NCBI GenBank assembly: GCA_964035575.1 | Contig: OZ037883.1 | Coordinates: 1 to 64,000, forward strand | Reading direction: 5' to 3' | Source: Rhynchopus sp. YZ270_cl-10 | Lineage: Eukaryota > Euglenozoa > Diplonemea > Diplonemida > Diplonemidae | Length of the DNA: 64,000 nt | Shown: positions 42,418 to 51,817 of the stretch, piece by piece | How the letters are laid out: each line of letters opens with the position of its first letter | Numbering within the stretch: the first letter of the stretch is position 1 | The notes under the pieces: generated by a model | What the model was told of the DNA's origin: nothing | Database searches by the model: none | Seen by the model: the letters and a program-made list of their open reading frames with translations, nothing else | Position numbers and translations under genes: made by a program

Positions 42418-44739
42418 CTATGACTTCAGTCTCCACAAGCAGGTCAGCGAGACGAGAGGTGCGACTGCACAGGCATAGAGCATCCGCGGTGCGAACACCT
42501 CCCAGACCATAAGGTGTTCTCGGTGGAGTGCGGCGGCGAACATGCACCCAGTCGTGAGGAGCATGCACGACACGGCGACAGAGGTGGGCCGTTCGTGGTT
42601 CAGCAGCAGACACGAATATGTGTTGAACCCGATGAGCAGCACGCCCTGCACATTGTGGTGCAACTTTGTGAACCCCACAAACGCCGACCCAAAGTCGAGC
42701 GCAGACACCACTGTCTGGTGCCCCACACAAAAGAACACAAACCACGCACACAAAAACGTCACCACCCCCCTCGGTGCGGCCTGCATGTTAGATCCCACCA
42801 CCCCAAGGATAACCTTCGCGACTGCCCATGTCGGTACGGCGCGTGGACCCGACACGAGACACGCGACTGCCCAGACATCCTTCATCCCGCAGGTCCATCC
42901 CACCAAGCATACGACATATGCGCATAAGGCAGAGGTGTGTGATGCCGCAGGATCAAAGACTTTGAAGGAAAAGCTGCAGGCGACACACAAATAGAGAACC
43001 GTTTTTGTGAGATATGCGAGACGCGTCTCAGCCTCGGAGGCGTTCCCATGCCAGAAGATGAAGGCAAGCGGAGCCAGCGCCGTGCACAGCAGCTCTGCAG
43101 GGCTGTCCAGATCGTGCACAGGATACGACTCTGACAACATATGCGTCCCAAACCTGCGGTGTGTCCGTATCATGAGCAACGGCAGCGCGCGTATCAGCAC
43201 GGCACACCCTGCCAGCGCCCAGCTCCGACACCACGCCCCGTAGAGGAGTGTCAGCGAGACGCACAGAAACCCGACAACCTTCTCCTCCATCACAACAAAG
43301 CTGTTCGACGCCATCAGGACCCCCAAGACCAGCGGTGCGAGAAAGCACAGCTGGTCGCCGCCGCCTTCCTGCTTCCTCCAACGCACCGCAGACGGCGCCA
43401 CGAAGTAATACAACACTGGGAGAAGAGACAGCACAACACCTGCGTAGAGGCTGAAGGGGTGCATCTTCGCCCACTCGCTCCGTGCGATCTCGTGTGCAGG
43501 GGTGATGAAGGTGCGGAGGCTGTCTGCGAAGTCCTGCAGCATGTGTCCACTGGTGCGCTCCCCAAGCATGCGTGCACGCTCTTCAAAGCGGCGCATGTGT
43601 GATGTGAACTGCGGACTGTGCTGTGACACCACAGCCTCACCCAGGTCGCCCACCAGCCCGCGATGGATCTGCCGTGCGTTGTGCAACAGTGCGGTTGCGT
43701 GCCGACGTGCTTCTTCGGACGGCTCATCACACGCGTCACCACAGGCCAGCCGCAACAAATCTCTGTGCAGCACACCCAGGTTCGAGAACGGCACTGCACA
43801 CCCTAAAAACGCTGACAGTGTTGGCACAAGGGACACCTGGTCAATGGGATCCGAGGATTGTGCCTCTACCACCTTCCGTGCGCCGTCCGCGAACAGCTCG
43901 ACGTGAAGGACTGAGTTGATTTCGAGTGGCGTCCCCCCGCCGTGCTGGCCGTCTTCAGTCATCCCGTGGTCGCCGAGGACAAGCAGCGCGACCTTGTTGT
44001 CGTGGGACGCTTTCTGCAGAAGCTTCTTCAGGTCAGTCAGGAACAGATCCGTCTCGCGGATCTTGCGGTCCATCTCAGGGTGGTACGGTCCGTAGCGGTG
44101 GCCTGCGTGATCGACACCGAGGAAGTGCAGCACGTTCAAGTCGTACTTCAGTTCGTCCCCATCAAAGAGACGGTGCACGTTCTCCTTCACCCCGTTGTCG
44201 ACTGTATCAAGGTCCCATACGTTGAACGAAGGGAACACCTGGTTGAAAGTCCAGTACCCTGAGTCTGGCGGAAACAGCGCTGTCCACGTGTCGTCTCCAA
44301 GAATTGCTGCGGTCTTGCCTTCTTGGCGGAGCTGGTTAAGAATGCTGTCTTGCGTGACTTCGTCGGAGTTGAAGGCTGTCGTGATTTCCATGAAGGCAGG
44401 GATGCTGCCTGTGGTCATGCCCTTGAGGCGTTGTGCGGTGGTTGTGGGCGACTCAGAACGGAGCAGCCAGCCCACACCATCAAGGCTGTGGAAGCGGCGC
44501 CTCTCGCCCACCACCATGTCGTAGCGCAAGGCATCGATGATCACAACAACCACACGGTGGCCACCATACCACTCACGCACATCAGAGACAGCACTCCGCT
44601 CGCTCCTCTGTGTGTTCACCTGTCGTGGCAACACAAACCCACTCAAGAACACCACCGTCGCCACAACCTGCACACACATCGCAACTGCCAGCCACTGCAC
44701 TGCCTTGCCACGCCATTGTGTAAGTTGTCGGGGTGACAT
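42418..44739 (-). CDS. PIGO: GPI ethanolamine-phosphate transferase, PIG-O-like
   Basis: 773 residues in one exon. A signal-anchor helix at ~15-37 is followed by the lumenal alkaline-phosphatase-fold domain: VVVVIIDALRYD (~63-74, metal and nucleophile region), TTTAQRLKGMTTGSIPAF (~99-116), LHFLGVDHAGHRYGPYHP (~204-221) and LGDHGMTEDGQHGG (~255-268). The C-terminal half has many hydrophobic helices, as in the family. HFLGVDHAGHRYGP is typical of PIG-O, which adds ethanolamine phosphate to the third mannose of GPI anchors in the ER. PIG-G or PIG-N are less likely. It is shorter than animal PIG-O (about 1,090) because the membrane part is reduced. An acceptor-like ATTATTCCAG ends 9 nt before the ATG. 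Confidence 0.93.
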   Translation of the reverse strand: MSPRQLTQWRGKAVQWLAVAMCVQVVATVVFLSGFVLPRQVNTQRSERSAVSDVREWYGGHRVVVVIIDALRYDMVVGERRRFHSLDGVGWLLRSESPTTTAQRLKGMTTGSIPAFMEITTAFNSDEVTQDSILNQLRQEGKTAAILGDDTWTALFPPDSGYWTFNQVFPSFNVWDLDTVDNGVKENVHRLFDGDELKYDLNVLHFLGVDHAGHRYGPYHPEMDRKIRETDLFLTDLKKLLQKASHDNKVALLVLGDHGMTEDGQHGGGTPLEINSVLHVELFADGARKVVEAQSSDPIDQVSLVPTLSAFLGCAVPFSNLGVLHRDLLRLACGDACDEPSEEARRHATALLHNARQIHRGLVGDLGEAVVSQHSPQFTSHMRRFEERARMLGERTSGHMLQDFADSLRTFITPAHEIARSEWAKMHPFSLYAGVVLSLLPVLYYFVAPSAVRWRKQEGGGDQLCFLAPLVLGVLMASNSFVVMEEKVVGFLCVSLTLLYGAWCRSWALAGCAVLIRALPLLMIRTHRRFGTHMLSESYPVHDLDSPAELLCTALAPLAFIFWHGNASEAETRLAYLTKTVLYLCVACSFSFKVFDPAASHTSALCAYVVCLVGWTCGMKDVWAVACLVSGPRAVPTWAVAKVILGVVGSNMQAAPRGVVTFLCAWFVFFCVGHQTVVSALDFGSAFVGFTKLHHNVQGVLLIGFNTYSCLLLNHERPTSVAVSCMLLTTGCMFAAALHREHLMVWEVFAPRMLYACAVAPLVSLTCLWRLKS

Positions 44740-44883
44740 CTATGATGCCTGGAATAATGTGTTGGTGATGGCGATGGTAGTGGTGATTTAGAAAACGAAT
44801 GTTTTGTGGTTATTTCTAGGTTATTGCCGTAAATGGGTTATTCCTTAGTTATCCCTCCCCTGCTTCCAAAAGCAAACCAACAC

Positions 44884-46083
44884 TCAGCGGTATATAACAA
44901 AGCGCCGTCCGCTGGCCTCGCCTATCTCGCCGTCCACCACCACCTCTACTCGGTCTGTGTGCGCTGTGAGTGTCGCAGTGGCGAAGCAGTCCTCCTCTGC
45001 CGACTCAAGTGGTGAGGGCAGTGTCACGAAGGGGATACCTTCCTCTGCGTCGGGCGCGTCGCCTGGTGCAACCTCACGTGGCGTGTCTGGACGCACGAGG
45101 GCAAATCCACCTGCGTGGTCATGCCCCGCAAGCACCAGCACCACCACACCGCCGCCGTCGTCGGTCACGATCTGCATGATGCGCTTGAAGTCCCACAGCA
45201 AGTTGTCTTTGCTTGTCGTGCTTGGGTGGAACGGAACGTGCGTCGTCATGATGACATACTGTCCATGCGACCTTGCGTGGTGGAACACATCACGCAGCCA
45301 CTGCACCTGCCTGGTACCGACGCCGCCGTTGAGAGGAGAGAACCGCCTACTGTCGCCCTCCATGCCGTCCAGCCATGCGGAGGCACCTGGACGCATATCC
45401 CCTTGGGCAAGGTTTTTGTTGCGGTCCATGAGGAACTGACGAGCAGCGGCGGTGTTGTCTGCTGTGCAGAGGACGCTGAAGGCGTAGGAGAAGAGATTCA
45501 CAAAGACGAAGGGGGAGCCGGTGACGTGGACCTGCGAGGGCAGCGCCTTTGCGGTGTCAGGGAGCACACCACGCCCGTCCATGCCGCAGTGGTTGTAGAG
45601 CTCGTGGTTCCCAACCTGGTGGATCCACTCAAAACCGCTGTTCAGGATCGGCGCCATCACTGCCGCCTGCGACGACTTTGTGTGGTTCGCCCTCACGTTC
45701 CATGAGTCTGTCATGTCCCCCAGGTTCACAACATACCGCACGTCCCCCGCACTCTTCCACCTCCGAATTGCACGCTTCAACACCGAGAGCGTCCTCCGGT
45801 AGCGCCGCCTCTTTGTTCCTGAATAGTCCCACCCGTCTTCTTTGTCTGCGTACTGCATGTCTGCAATGGCACCAAACTTAACCGTTCCCATGGACGGAGA
45901 GATTTGTCCGTTCACTGCGTCGGAGGAAGAAGACATGGCATCAGAGGAAGCTGAGAGGGTGTCCGCGAACGACAGTGGTGGCTGCCCGCGGGAGCGCTCC
46001 AGCACACTAACGTTGAGCACAAAGACCATCACGCTTGCCAGCGCTACTCCAGTCGAGAGGGCACGCGTTGTAAAACGCGCCAT
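44884..46083 (-). CDS. ADPRM-like metallophosphatase with N-terminal membrane anchor
   Basis: 399 residues. A hydrophobic segment at ~10-28 suggests a signal anchor. The metallophosphatase signatures follow: FGAIADMQYAD (~70-80), VVNLGDMTDSWN (~118-129), QVGNHELYNH (~157-166), MTTHVPFH and LAGHDHAGG near 320. DMQYADKEDGWDYSGTKRRRYR closely resembles the start of Mn2+-dependent ADP-ribose/CDP-alcohol diphosphatase, including Gln in place of the usual His in the first motif. The human enzyme is soluble, so the anchor here is unusual and would place the catalytic domain in the secretory pathway. It lies 144 bp upstream of PIG-O. No clear Py-AG site lies close to this ATG. Confidence 0.88.
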   Translation of the reverse strand: MARFTTRALSTGVALASVMVFVLNVSVLERSRGQPPLSFADTLSASSDAMSSSSDAVNGQISPSMGTVKFGAIADMQYADKEDGWDYSGTKRRRYRRTLSVLKRAIRRWKSAGDVRYVVNLGDMTDSWNVRANHTKSSQAAVMAPILNSGFEWIHQVGNHELYNHCGMDGRGVLPDTAKALPSQVHVTGSPFVFVNLFSYAFSVLCTADNTAAARQFLMDRNKNLAQGDMRPGASAWLDGMEGDSRRFSPLNGGVGTRQVQWLRDVFHHARSHGQYVIMTTHVPFHPSTTSKDNLLWDFKRIMQIVTDDGGGVVVLVLAGHDHAGGFALVRPDTPREVAPGDAPDAEEGIPFVTLPSPLESAEEDCFATATLTAHTDRVEVVVDGEIGEASGRRFVIYR

Positions 46084-46256
46084 AGTTCAATACACAAAAA
46101 AGGTGATCACCATGCGGGCATTTGCGATGGTACTGTGTGTCAGGCCTTCTGTTATTGGTTAGGGCGGGGGGAGAAACAATACGGTGTCCAGTTGCATTCA
46201 AGGGATGTCGATCACTCATTTTTTATAGATGCAACACATGTAAAAATACATGAAGT

Positions 46257-46289
46257 GTTGACGTGCAGCCGATTCAACGGATGCAGGCA
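46257..46289 (-). repeat. Micro-hairpin, TGC/GCAGGCA flavour (diverged)
   Basis: GTTGACGTGCAGCCGATTCA then ACGGATGCAGGCA. It keeps the CGGAYGCAGGCA end of the flavour. Confidence 0.6.
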
Positions 46290-46546
46290 CAAAGAAGTAT
46301 GCTGACGGAAGCGACAAAAGAATAAGGTTCGCTTCATATACTTTCCAAAGAGAAAGCATAAAAGGAATAAAAGAAAAAGAGTGAAAACAACTCGCGCGCA
46401 TGTACACAATGCGGAACCCGTGTTTTTGGCTCTTTTACTTTTCCTCATTTCTCTGAACAATCCGCTCACGTTTTGTTCATACTAACTCACTGCACCAGAG
46501 GGTAATAAACACGCACTAATAAGAAACAACAGAAAAGGTTTGCCAT

Positions 46547-46573
46547 GATGAACCTTGATGAAGCTTCGCGCTT
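46547..46573 (-). repeat. Micro-hairpin, AAGC/GCTT flavour (diverged)
   Basis: GATGAACCTTGATGAAGCTT then CGCGCTT. The AAGC/GCTT inner stem has a CGC-containing loop. Confidence 0.55.
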
Positions 46574-47186
46574 ACTGGGGGAGGTTGTATACGAGTAGCC
46601 TCCTGCAGACGTGCCTGCACCCCAGTGGTCACCTTGAAAAAAATTGGGAACTGAATGTCAAACAAAAAAAAACACGCAAATGAATGATAAAGCAGAGCGG
46701 GAACCACGGCACGTATTCCTCACCCTTTTGAGGCCTGTGGGTCACATGCCGCAAAGAAGATGGGAAAGTGCAAAAGTTACCGCATCCGCTAGTATGATTC
46801 ATCTCTCTCCAGCTTTCGTCACGTATGATCCACGATGTTGGTAGATGGGTGGACTGTGTGGACTGAAGACAGACAACGACACCAGAGGAGAGGGGTGGAA
46901 AAGGAGTAAAACGAAAGAAACAAATAGTTAAATGAAACCCACCTTCATGTTCTGTTTCACCTCGAAAAGCAGTATGCAGCCCTAAGAAAGGGACCCGATG
47001 CAACACACGCTGCACCTTCACGGTGTGGCGGTTGCATGGGGTAGGGAGCAAAAAACAGAATAAGAAAAGACAAGAAGGACAATGAAACAACAGCAAGTGG
47101 ACAACGAACAAACACAACGAGTTCACTCTTGTTCTTTAGTTCCGATTATTTAAAAAAAAATCGCAGATAAAGCCTGTAATCACCAA

Positions 47187-50100
47187 CTACGACGGAGAGA
47201 CACCGGCGTGCCCGTCTGGACACCTCTTCACACAGCAGTCCTTGCCTTCTACAGACTTCCCACAGCCGGCAGTTGCGAGGCACTCATCCGTGTCAGCCAC
47301 GGAGCCTGTCGTGCACCAGTCGAGGGCGTACTCCTTGCCAGCCCCGCGCTTTGCGTCGTAGGAGATGGCTGTGAGGTGTGTGTGGCCGCTGTCTGTCGTG
47401 GTGAGCACACGAGCAAAGGGGTACTTCCCGGCCGTCAGTGCGAGCACGGCCTCTGGCGGCACCGACACCGTGTGTGTGTGCCCGCTGCCTGCATGCAGCG
47501 TCAGCAGCAGCCCATACTCCTGTGTGCGTGTCTCTGCGATGATGGCCGCAACCTCCTTGCTGTGGCGCCCCATCACCAGCTCCTCCAGCGCCTTTGCCTC
47601 CTTCCACACAGACGAGCCCTGCTCGTGGATCGGCATGATTGGGTAGCGCTGCCGCACAGAGCCAACACCGGGGATATCGGGGAAGTTAATCCAATGCCCG
47701 CTGGCACGCGTCTTGTGCGCCTCGCCTGCAGCGTTCTCCACAAAGGTGGAACCGCCAGACGTGTCCGCAGGGTCGACGTTCTTCTGGTCCTGGAAGAACT
47801 CTGCTGGTGTGCGGTAGTAGTCCTGGCGTGTCGAACCCTTCAGTGCGGTGGCTGCAGTCGCACCGTCTCTGCCGCCTGCACGCACCTGCGCAGCACCGGG
47901 CGTGTTGTTGTCGTGGAACGGGATGTTGTAGGGGTTCCAGTTCGAAAGCGGCGTTGTGTACACAATCTCGAGGGGGATCGCGTAGGACCAGCGCTGCTTC
48001 CAGCACTTCTTGTACGCACAGCGGCCCTCAGGCAGCCACACGCAGCGTGCGCCCGACGAGTCGGCCGAGACCTGCGCCTTCGTCCACACCTTCTTGATGC
48101 AGGAAGCCTGGTCGTGCAGCGACTGGCACGTCGTCGAAGCAGCGTTGTCCTGCGCGTCTGCGTGCACAAGCTGGCGCGGTGCAAACTCGTTGCACGCCTC
48201 AAGCGCACTCACCTTCGGGTGCGTCGTCTGCGCTGCAAACATGTAGTCGTTGAAGCCTCGCTTCTTGTGGTCGCGCCCCATTGCGTCTGCAGTCGCATGC
48301 GCGTAGTAGCGTGAGTAGTACGCCGTGTTCAGGGTGCCTTTGCTCCCGTTCCCGTTCATGCAGGTCAGGCCCATGGACTTGTCAACGAGGTTCCCCTTCG
48401 GCCCGTCAAACCCAGGGATGTCCTGCATCAGCTCGTCAATGTACTCAAAGCTCGTTGCAGACTTCGGCCACGGCTCCTTCGGGTTGTACTTCGCCTCCGG
48501 TGTGGGGTGCAGCTCGTACAGCGCACGGTTCGTTTTCGCGAGCTGCTCGCGTGTGAGGGGCACGTCGCGGAACTGCAGCTGCAGGTCGTTCTTCACGCGG
48601 AACCTCGACAGCGGCACGGGCTTGTTAATGGGCCTGCACGAGATGCGGTAGAACCACTGCCCAAGACGTGGCTCAAACACATCCCCGCCTTTCCCGCCAT
48701 CCTGCATGCCCCTGAAGGACGTCGGCAGGAACGGCAGGTTCTCGACAAAGGACTTCTGCCCGTTGTTCGCAAGGAAGTTCACCTTCTGCATCAGGTCCTT
48801 CCAGTCGTCTGCCGCAATGTGGTGTCTGTCCGACGCAAAGGGCTCGGCAATGCCCTCCTGTGCCTCCTGCCAGGTGCCCTCCAGGTAGCACAGGTTCGGC
48901 TTGAAGTATTTGTCGTAGTCAGCACGCAGGGTCTTGTCCTGGGTGTTGAAGGCCTTGAAGTACGCCTTCATCTCCGCCACCTGCTCCGCCACCGTCCCCT
49001 TCCCTGTCACACTCGGCGGCACAGGGGGCAGGTCGATCGGGCGAGACGCAGGCGGCCACTCGCTGATGAACTGCGTAAGCGTCTGCGTGTGGTCAGGCTC
49101 GTCCAGCGAGAAGTCGTTGTGGCGTGTCTGGAACTGCACGCCGTTCAGCACCGCCCCGCACTCACCCATCCCGAGGGTGTACTTGAAGTTCGCGTGGTTG
49201 TGCATGCTCCCGGGTGCGCCGTCTGCGTAGCTCGCCTCGTGGTACGAATCCGTGCCTTGGTGGAAGGAACGTGTCACAGTGATCCCGCTGTGCCCCTCTG
49301 CACGAACACGCTGTGCGATCCGCGCCTCAAGCGAGATGAGCTGCCTCCCAATTGCCCCGACAGTCCCCTTCATCCGCTCAACCGACTTCGAGTCCACAGC
49401 AGCCCCGCCAGACACGTTGAACTTCAACGGGTCCCACAGAGGGCACTTCGCCATCACTGCCTTCTCAGGGTCGAGCACAACAACCTCGATCTTCACACCG
49501 TCGCCCCAGAGCTTGTCCTTCCCTGGGTACGGCTTCACCATGCCCGCCCAGCAGCGCAACTTCGAATCCACGCCAGTCAGAACGCTCCCGGTCCCAGAGG
49601 CAAACCAGCGTGTCCCCGGCTTCGTGAGCGTGATCGAGAAGTGCTTCCCGCCGATCTCCGCAGCCGTCAGGTCCGCCTCCCCAGCCACAAGTGTCGACCC
49701 CGTCATGTCGCATTCATCAAACGCAGCCCTCGACTTCAGCTCGCGCACATCCGCAAAGTGCAGCCCCGCACGGTTGAAGGAAAGCGTGTCCCCCGTGTGC
49801 GCATACATCTTCTCCGCCATGTTGTCCGACCACACGCACCCGCCGTCCAGCTTCGTGTTCAGCGGGCTCGTCCCAGACCCCATCACCGTGCACACGCTGC
49901 CCGCCAGACCACGGCGCATCGTGTACCGTGTCACGGGGATGTACACATGCGACACGTTGGGCAGGATCGTGCAGTACCCGTCCTTCCCTGCAGTCGCGTT
50001 CACCGCACGCAGGGTCGTGTTGAGCTCCGCCACCTGCGCCTGCAGTTGCTGCAGTACAGCTGTTGTGTTGTCCTTCGGTGCTGTGCCGGGGGCAGATGTT

Positions 50101-50894
50101 CCTGGCGCCAAGGTGGGTGGTGCAGGTGTCAGTGGTGCAGGTGTAGGTGGTGCCTTCGTCGGTGGTGCAGGTGTCGGTGCGTTAGTTGGTGGTGCTTTAG
50201 TTGCTGGCACACCAGGGACAAGTGTAGGCGGTGAAGGTGTCGGCGGTGCAGGTGTTCGTGGTGAACGTGTCGGTGGTGAAGGGGTCGGTGGTGCCGCTGT
50301 CGGCGCAAAGCCACCCTGCAGCGGACACACACTGCACACTGCGACAGAGCGGATCTGCTGGCTCAACACTGTCTGGTTCGCAACTAACGCAGCGTTGCGG
50401 GCCAACAGCTCGCGCACATGCGTCTCCAGCACCACCAGGCGCGTCTCGTTCACAGTCGGCTGCGGCTGCGGCTGTTTGGTGGCATTCGCCACAGCCGCTG
50501 CCTCCAACACCTGCACAGCCTTCTCGACCACTAGCAGGCGCGTCTCGTTGAACGACACAGATGGCGCAGGCGGTGGTGCTGCAAGCTGCCACCACCGCAT
50601 CGAGTTGCTCCACTCAATCGTCCGCAGTGCAGGCAGGAAGCGCCCACCCAGCCCCAACGTGTGCAGGATGCCTGACTGCGTGTGCACCTGCTCTCCCAAG
50701 ATGGCCGCAGTCCCGTACTTGGACGTGATCACGCACCCTGCAGACACAGACACCTGCATCGCGTCCTGCGTCGCATCGTCGTACCACGCACCGCCCAGCG
50801 CCACCAGGGATGAGCAGTTTGCATCCTGCACAGTCCTTTGCGGCTGTGCAGTGGCGACTGCGAGGTACACACACACAGATAAAACCAATCTCAT
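47187..50894 (-). CDS. Very large secreted protein, family not recognised
   Basis: 1,235 residues from the ATG at 50894, which begins a clean signal peptide (MRLVLSVCVYLAVATAQPQ) and sits 13 nt after an acceptor-like TGACCTTCAG. The longer frame upstream begins at GTG and is not used. After a short Cys-containing domain and a coiled-coil-like stretch (VEKAVQVLEAAAVANATK, TRLVVLETHVRELLARN) comes a Pro/Thr-rich, mucin-like linker (~200-275). The rest is about 900 residues rich in His, Trp and Cys, with HNHANFKYTLGMGECGAVLN, DRHHIAADDWKDLMQKVNFL, a YYSRYYAHATADAMGRDHKK segment, two GHTHT/GHTHL turns near the C-terminus and a Cys-rich end (CGKSVEGKDCCVKRCPDG). No transmembrane segment follows the signal peptide. 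I cannot assign a function. An extracellular or cell-surface enzyme or adhesin is possible. Confidence 0.8.
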   Translation of the reverse strand: MRLVLSVCVYLAVATAQPQRTVQDANCSSLVALGGAWYDDATQDAMQVSVSAGCVITSKYGTAAILGEQVHTQSGILHTLGLGGRFLPALRTIEWSNSMRWWQLAAPPPAPSVSFNETRLLVVEKAVQVLEAAAVANATKQPQPQPTVNETRLVVLETHVRELLARNAALVANQTVLSQQIRSVAVCSVCPLQGGFAPTAAPPTPSPPTRSPRTPAPPTPSPPTLVPGVPATKAPPTNAPTPAPPTKAPPTPAPLTPAPPTLAPGTSAPGTAPKDNTTAVLQQLQAQVAELNTTLRAVNATAGKDGYCTILPNVSHVYIPVTRYTMRRGLAGSVCTVMGSGTSPLNTKLDGGCVWSDNMAEKMYAHTGDTLSFNRAGLHFADVRELKSRAAFDECDMTGSTLVAGEADLTAAEIGGKHFSITLTKPGTRWFASGTGSVLTGVDSKLRCWAGMVKPYPGKDKLWGDGVKIEVVVLDPEKAVMAKCPLWDPLKFNVSGGAAVDSKSVERMKGTVGAIGRQLISLEARIAQRVRAEGHSGITVTRSFHQGTDSYHEASYADGAPGSMHNHANFKYTLGMGECGAVLNGVQFQTRHNDFSLDEPDHTQTLTQFISEWPPASRPIDLPPVPPSVTGKGTVAEQVAEMKAYFKAFNTQDKTLRADYDKYFKPNLCYLEGTWQEAQEGIAEPFASDRHHIAADDWKDLMQKVNFLANNGQKSFVENLPFLPTSFRGMQDGGKGGDVFEPRLGQWFYRISCRPINKPVPLSRFRVKNDLQLQFRDVPLTREQLAKTNRALYELHPTPEAKYNPKEPWPKSATSFEYIDELMQDIPGFDGPKGNLVDKSMGLTCMNGNGSKGTLNTAYYSRYYAHATADAMGRDHKKRGFNDYMFAAQTTHPKVSALEACNEFAPRQLVHADAQDNAASTTCQSLHDQASCIKKVWTKAQVSADSSGARCVWLPEGRCAYKKCWKQRWSYAIPLEIVYTTPLSNWNPYNIPFHDNNTPGAAQVRAGGRDGATAATALKGSTRQDYYRTPAEFFQDQKNVDPADTSGGSTFVENAAGEAHKTRASGHWINFPDIPGVGSVRQRYPIMPIHEQGSSVWKEAKALEELVMGRHSKEVAAIIAETRTQEYGLLLTLHAGSGHTHTVSVPPEAVLALTAGKYPFARVLTTTDSGHTHLTAISYDAKRGAGKEYALDWCTTGSVADTDECLATAGCGKSVEGKDCCVKRCPDGHAGVSPS

Positions 50895-51356
50895 TGTTCG
50901 TGTCAATCTGAAGGTCAGTGTGTGTGTGTTGGGTTGAAAAAAAAAGAAATGAAAATAGGCGGCTTCTTCTGCAATAGGGAGGTGAAGTGTGGCAGAAACA
51001 ATGTGGGTTTTTTCTCTCACCGCCACCACACCGTGTAGTATGGTTTTTCGCAGCTTTTAGGGGTCCCAGGATTTTCTTCATCTCTTATACAACTTGGGTC
51101 CACGTAGAGGCGATCGTTTCCAATATTGTAAACTCGGAAGAAATAAATGCCCAACTACGGCGATCATCCGTTATTGGCATGAGCGAAGAATACAAACAAG
51201 ACCAACATATGGGTTTGAGGGGCAAGAGGGTACGAATTTTGTTTGAAACAGTAAATGAAAGGGGAGATAAACGGGGCAAATAACAATAAAAAAAGCTGGC
51301 ACATATTTTTTTGAACGAAGTGTAAATAAGAAAACAAAGAAAAAGAACACTTGTAA

Positions 51357-51387
51357 GATGAATGTGCCTCTCTCGTGCACACACATC
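51357..51387 (-). repeat. Micro-hairpin, GATG/CATC flavour, well formed
   Basis: GATGAATGTGCCTCTCTCGT then GCACACACATC. GATG/CATC and TGTGC/GCACA are both perfect. ACTTGTAA precedes it. Confidence 0.85.
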
Positions 51388-51585
51388 AAAAGACACACAG
51401 ATGGAACTGGCTAGAACGAGGCGTAGGGCTGCTCTCCCCATCCATATACCTATGAGTTACCCACCCCCTCCCCAACCCTCTTCAACACAAAACGCACACA
51501 GTAAAAATTGACTATTTTTCACGAGTGAAGTATTAGAACTGCACAAAGCAAAATCGGGCCTGATTATTATTTCTCAAAAACTCTC

Positions 51586-51757
51586 AAAAAAAAGTGTCAC
51601 TTGTCGTTCCCTCACCCCCCTTCTTGTAGTTGTTTGTTGCGTTGACGCTTCCACACACACTAAAAATCACCTGTTGGGTGGTGGTATAGCGAAGCTATGT
51701 TGGTGAGTGAACGACGTGACACTTTCCGCTCACAAAGTAGTGTGCGTAAAAAAAAAT
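51586..51757 (-). ncRNA. Structured 170-bp repeat, copy 2 (candidate small RNA gene)
   Basis: It matches 32681-32850 over its whole length. The outer stem bases are unchanged. The inner hairpin here is ATAGC-GAA-GCTAT, a perfect 5-bp stem. In copy 1 the matching stem reads TTGC-GGA-GCAC, so the third pair flips from T-A to A-T with both partners changed. On the minus strand it ends in a T-run after CAAGTGACAC. It lies about 60 bp past the BART gene stop. The homologous block upstream of the stem is also conserved. Confidence 0.5.
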
Positions 51758-51817
51758 TACTCGCCTCATTTGAAGCAAAGGGATCAAGCCATAAGAAAAT
51801 AAGAAAAGGCGACCCAT

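Larger units (their letters stand above)
46084..47186. other. Intergenic stretch with two micro-hairpins
   Basis: 1.1 kb without a supported gene. The longest minus-strand frame starts at GTG and is hydrophobic low-complexity. It contains the micro-hairpins at 46257-46289 and 46547-46573. Confidence 0.55.
50895..51817. other. Intergenic stretch with a micro-hairpin and a structured repeat
   Basis: No gene is supported. It holds the hairpin at 51357-51387 and copy 2 of the 170-bp structured repeat. Confidence 0.6.

Noticed and set aside
46629-47126. 165-codon minus-strand frame with hydrophobic start
   Set aside because: It begins at GTG, has low-complexity composition, no family signature and no acceptor site.
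48507-50937. Plus-strand frames of 575 and 561 codons opposite the large secreted protein
   Set aside because: They are antisense shadows. The minus frame has a signal peptide, better composition and an acceptor site.
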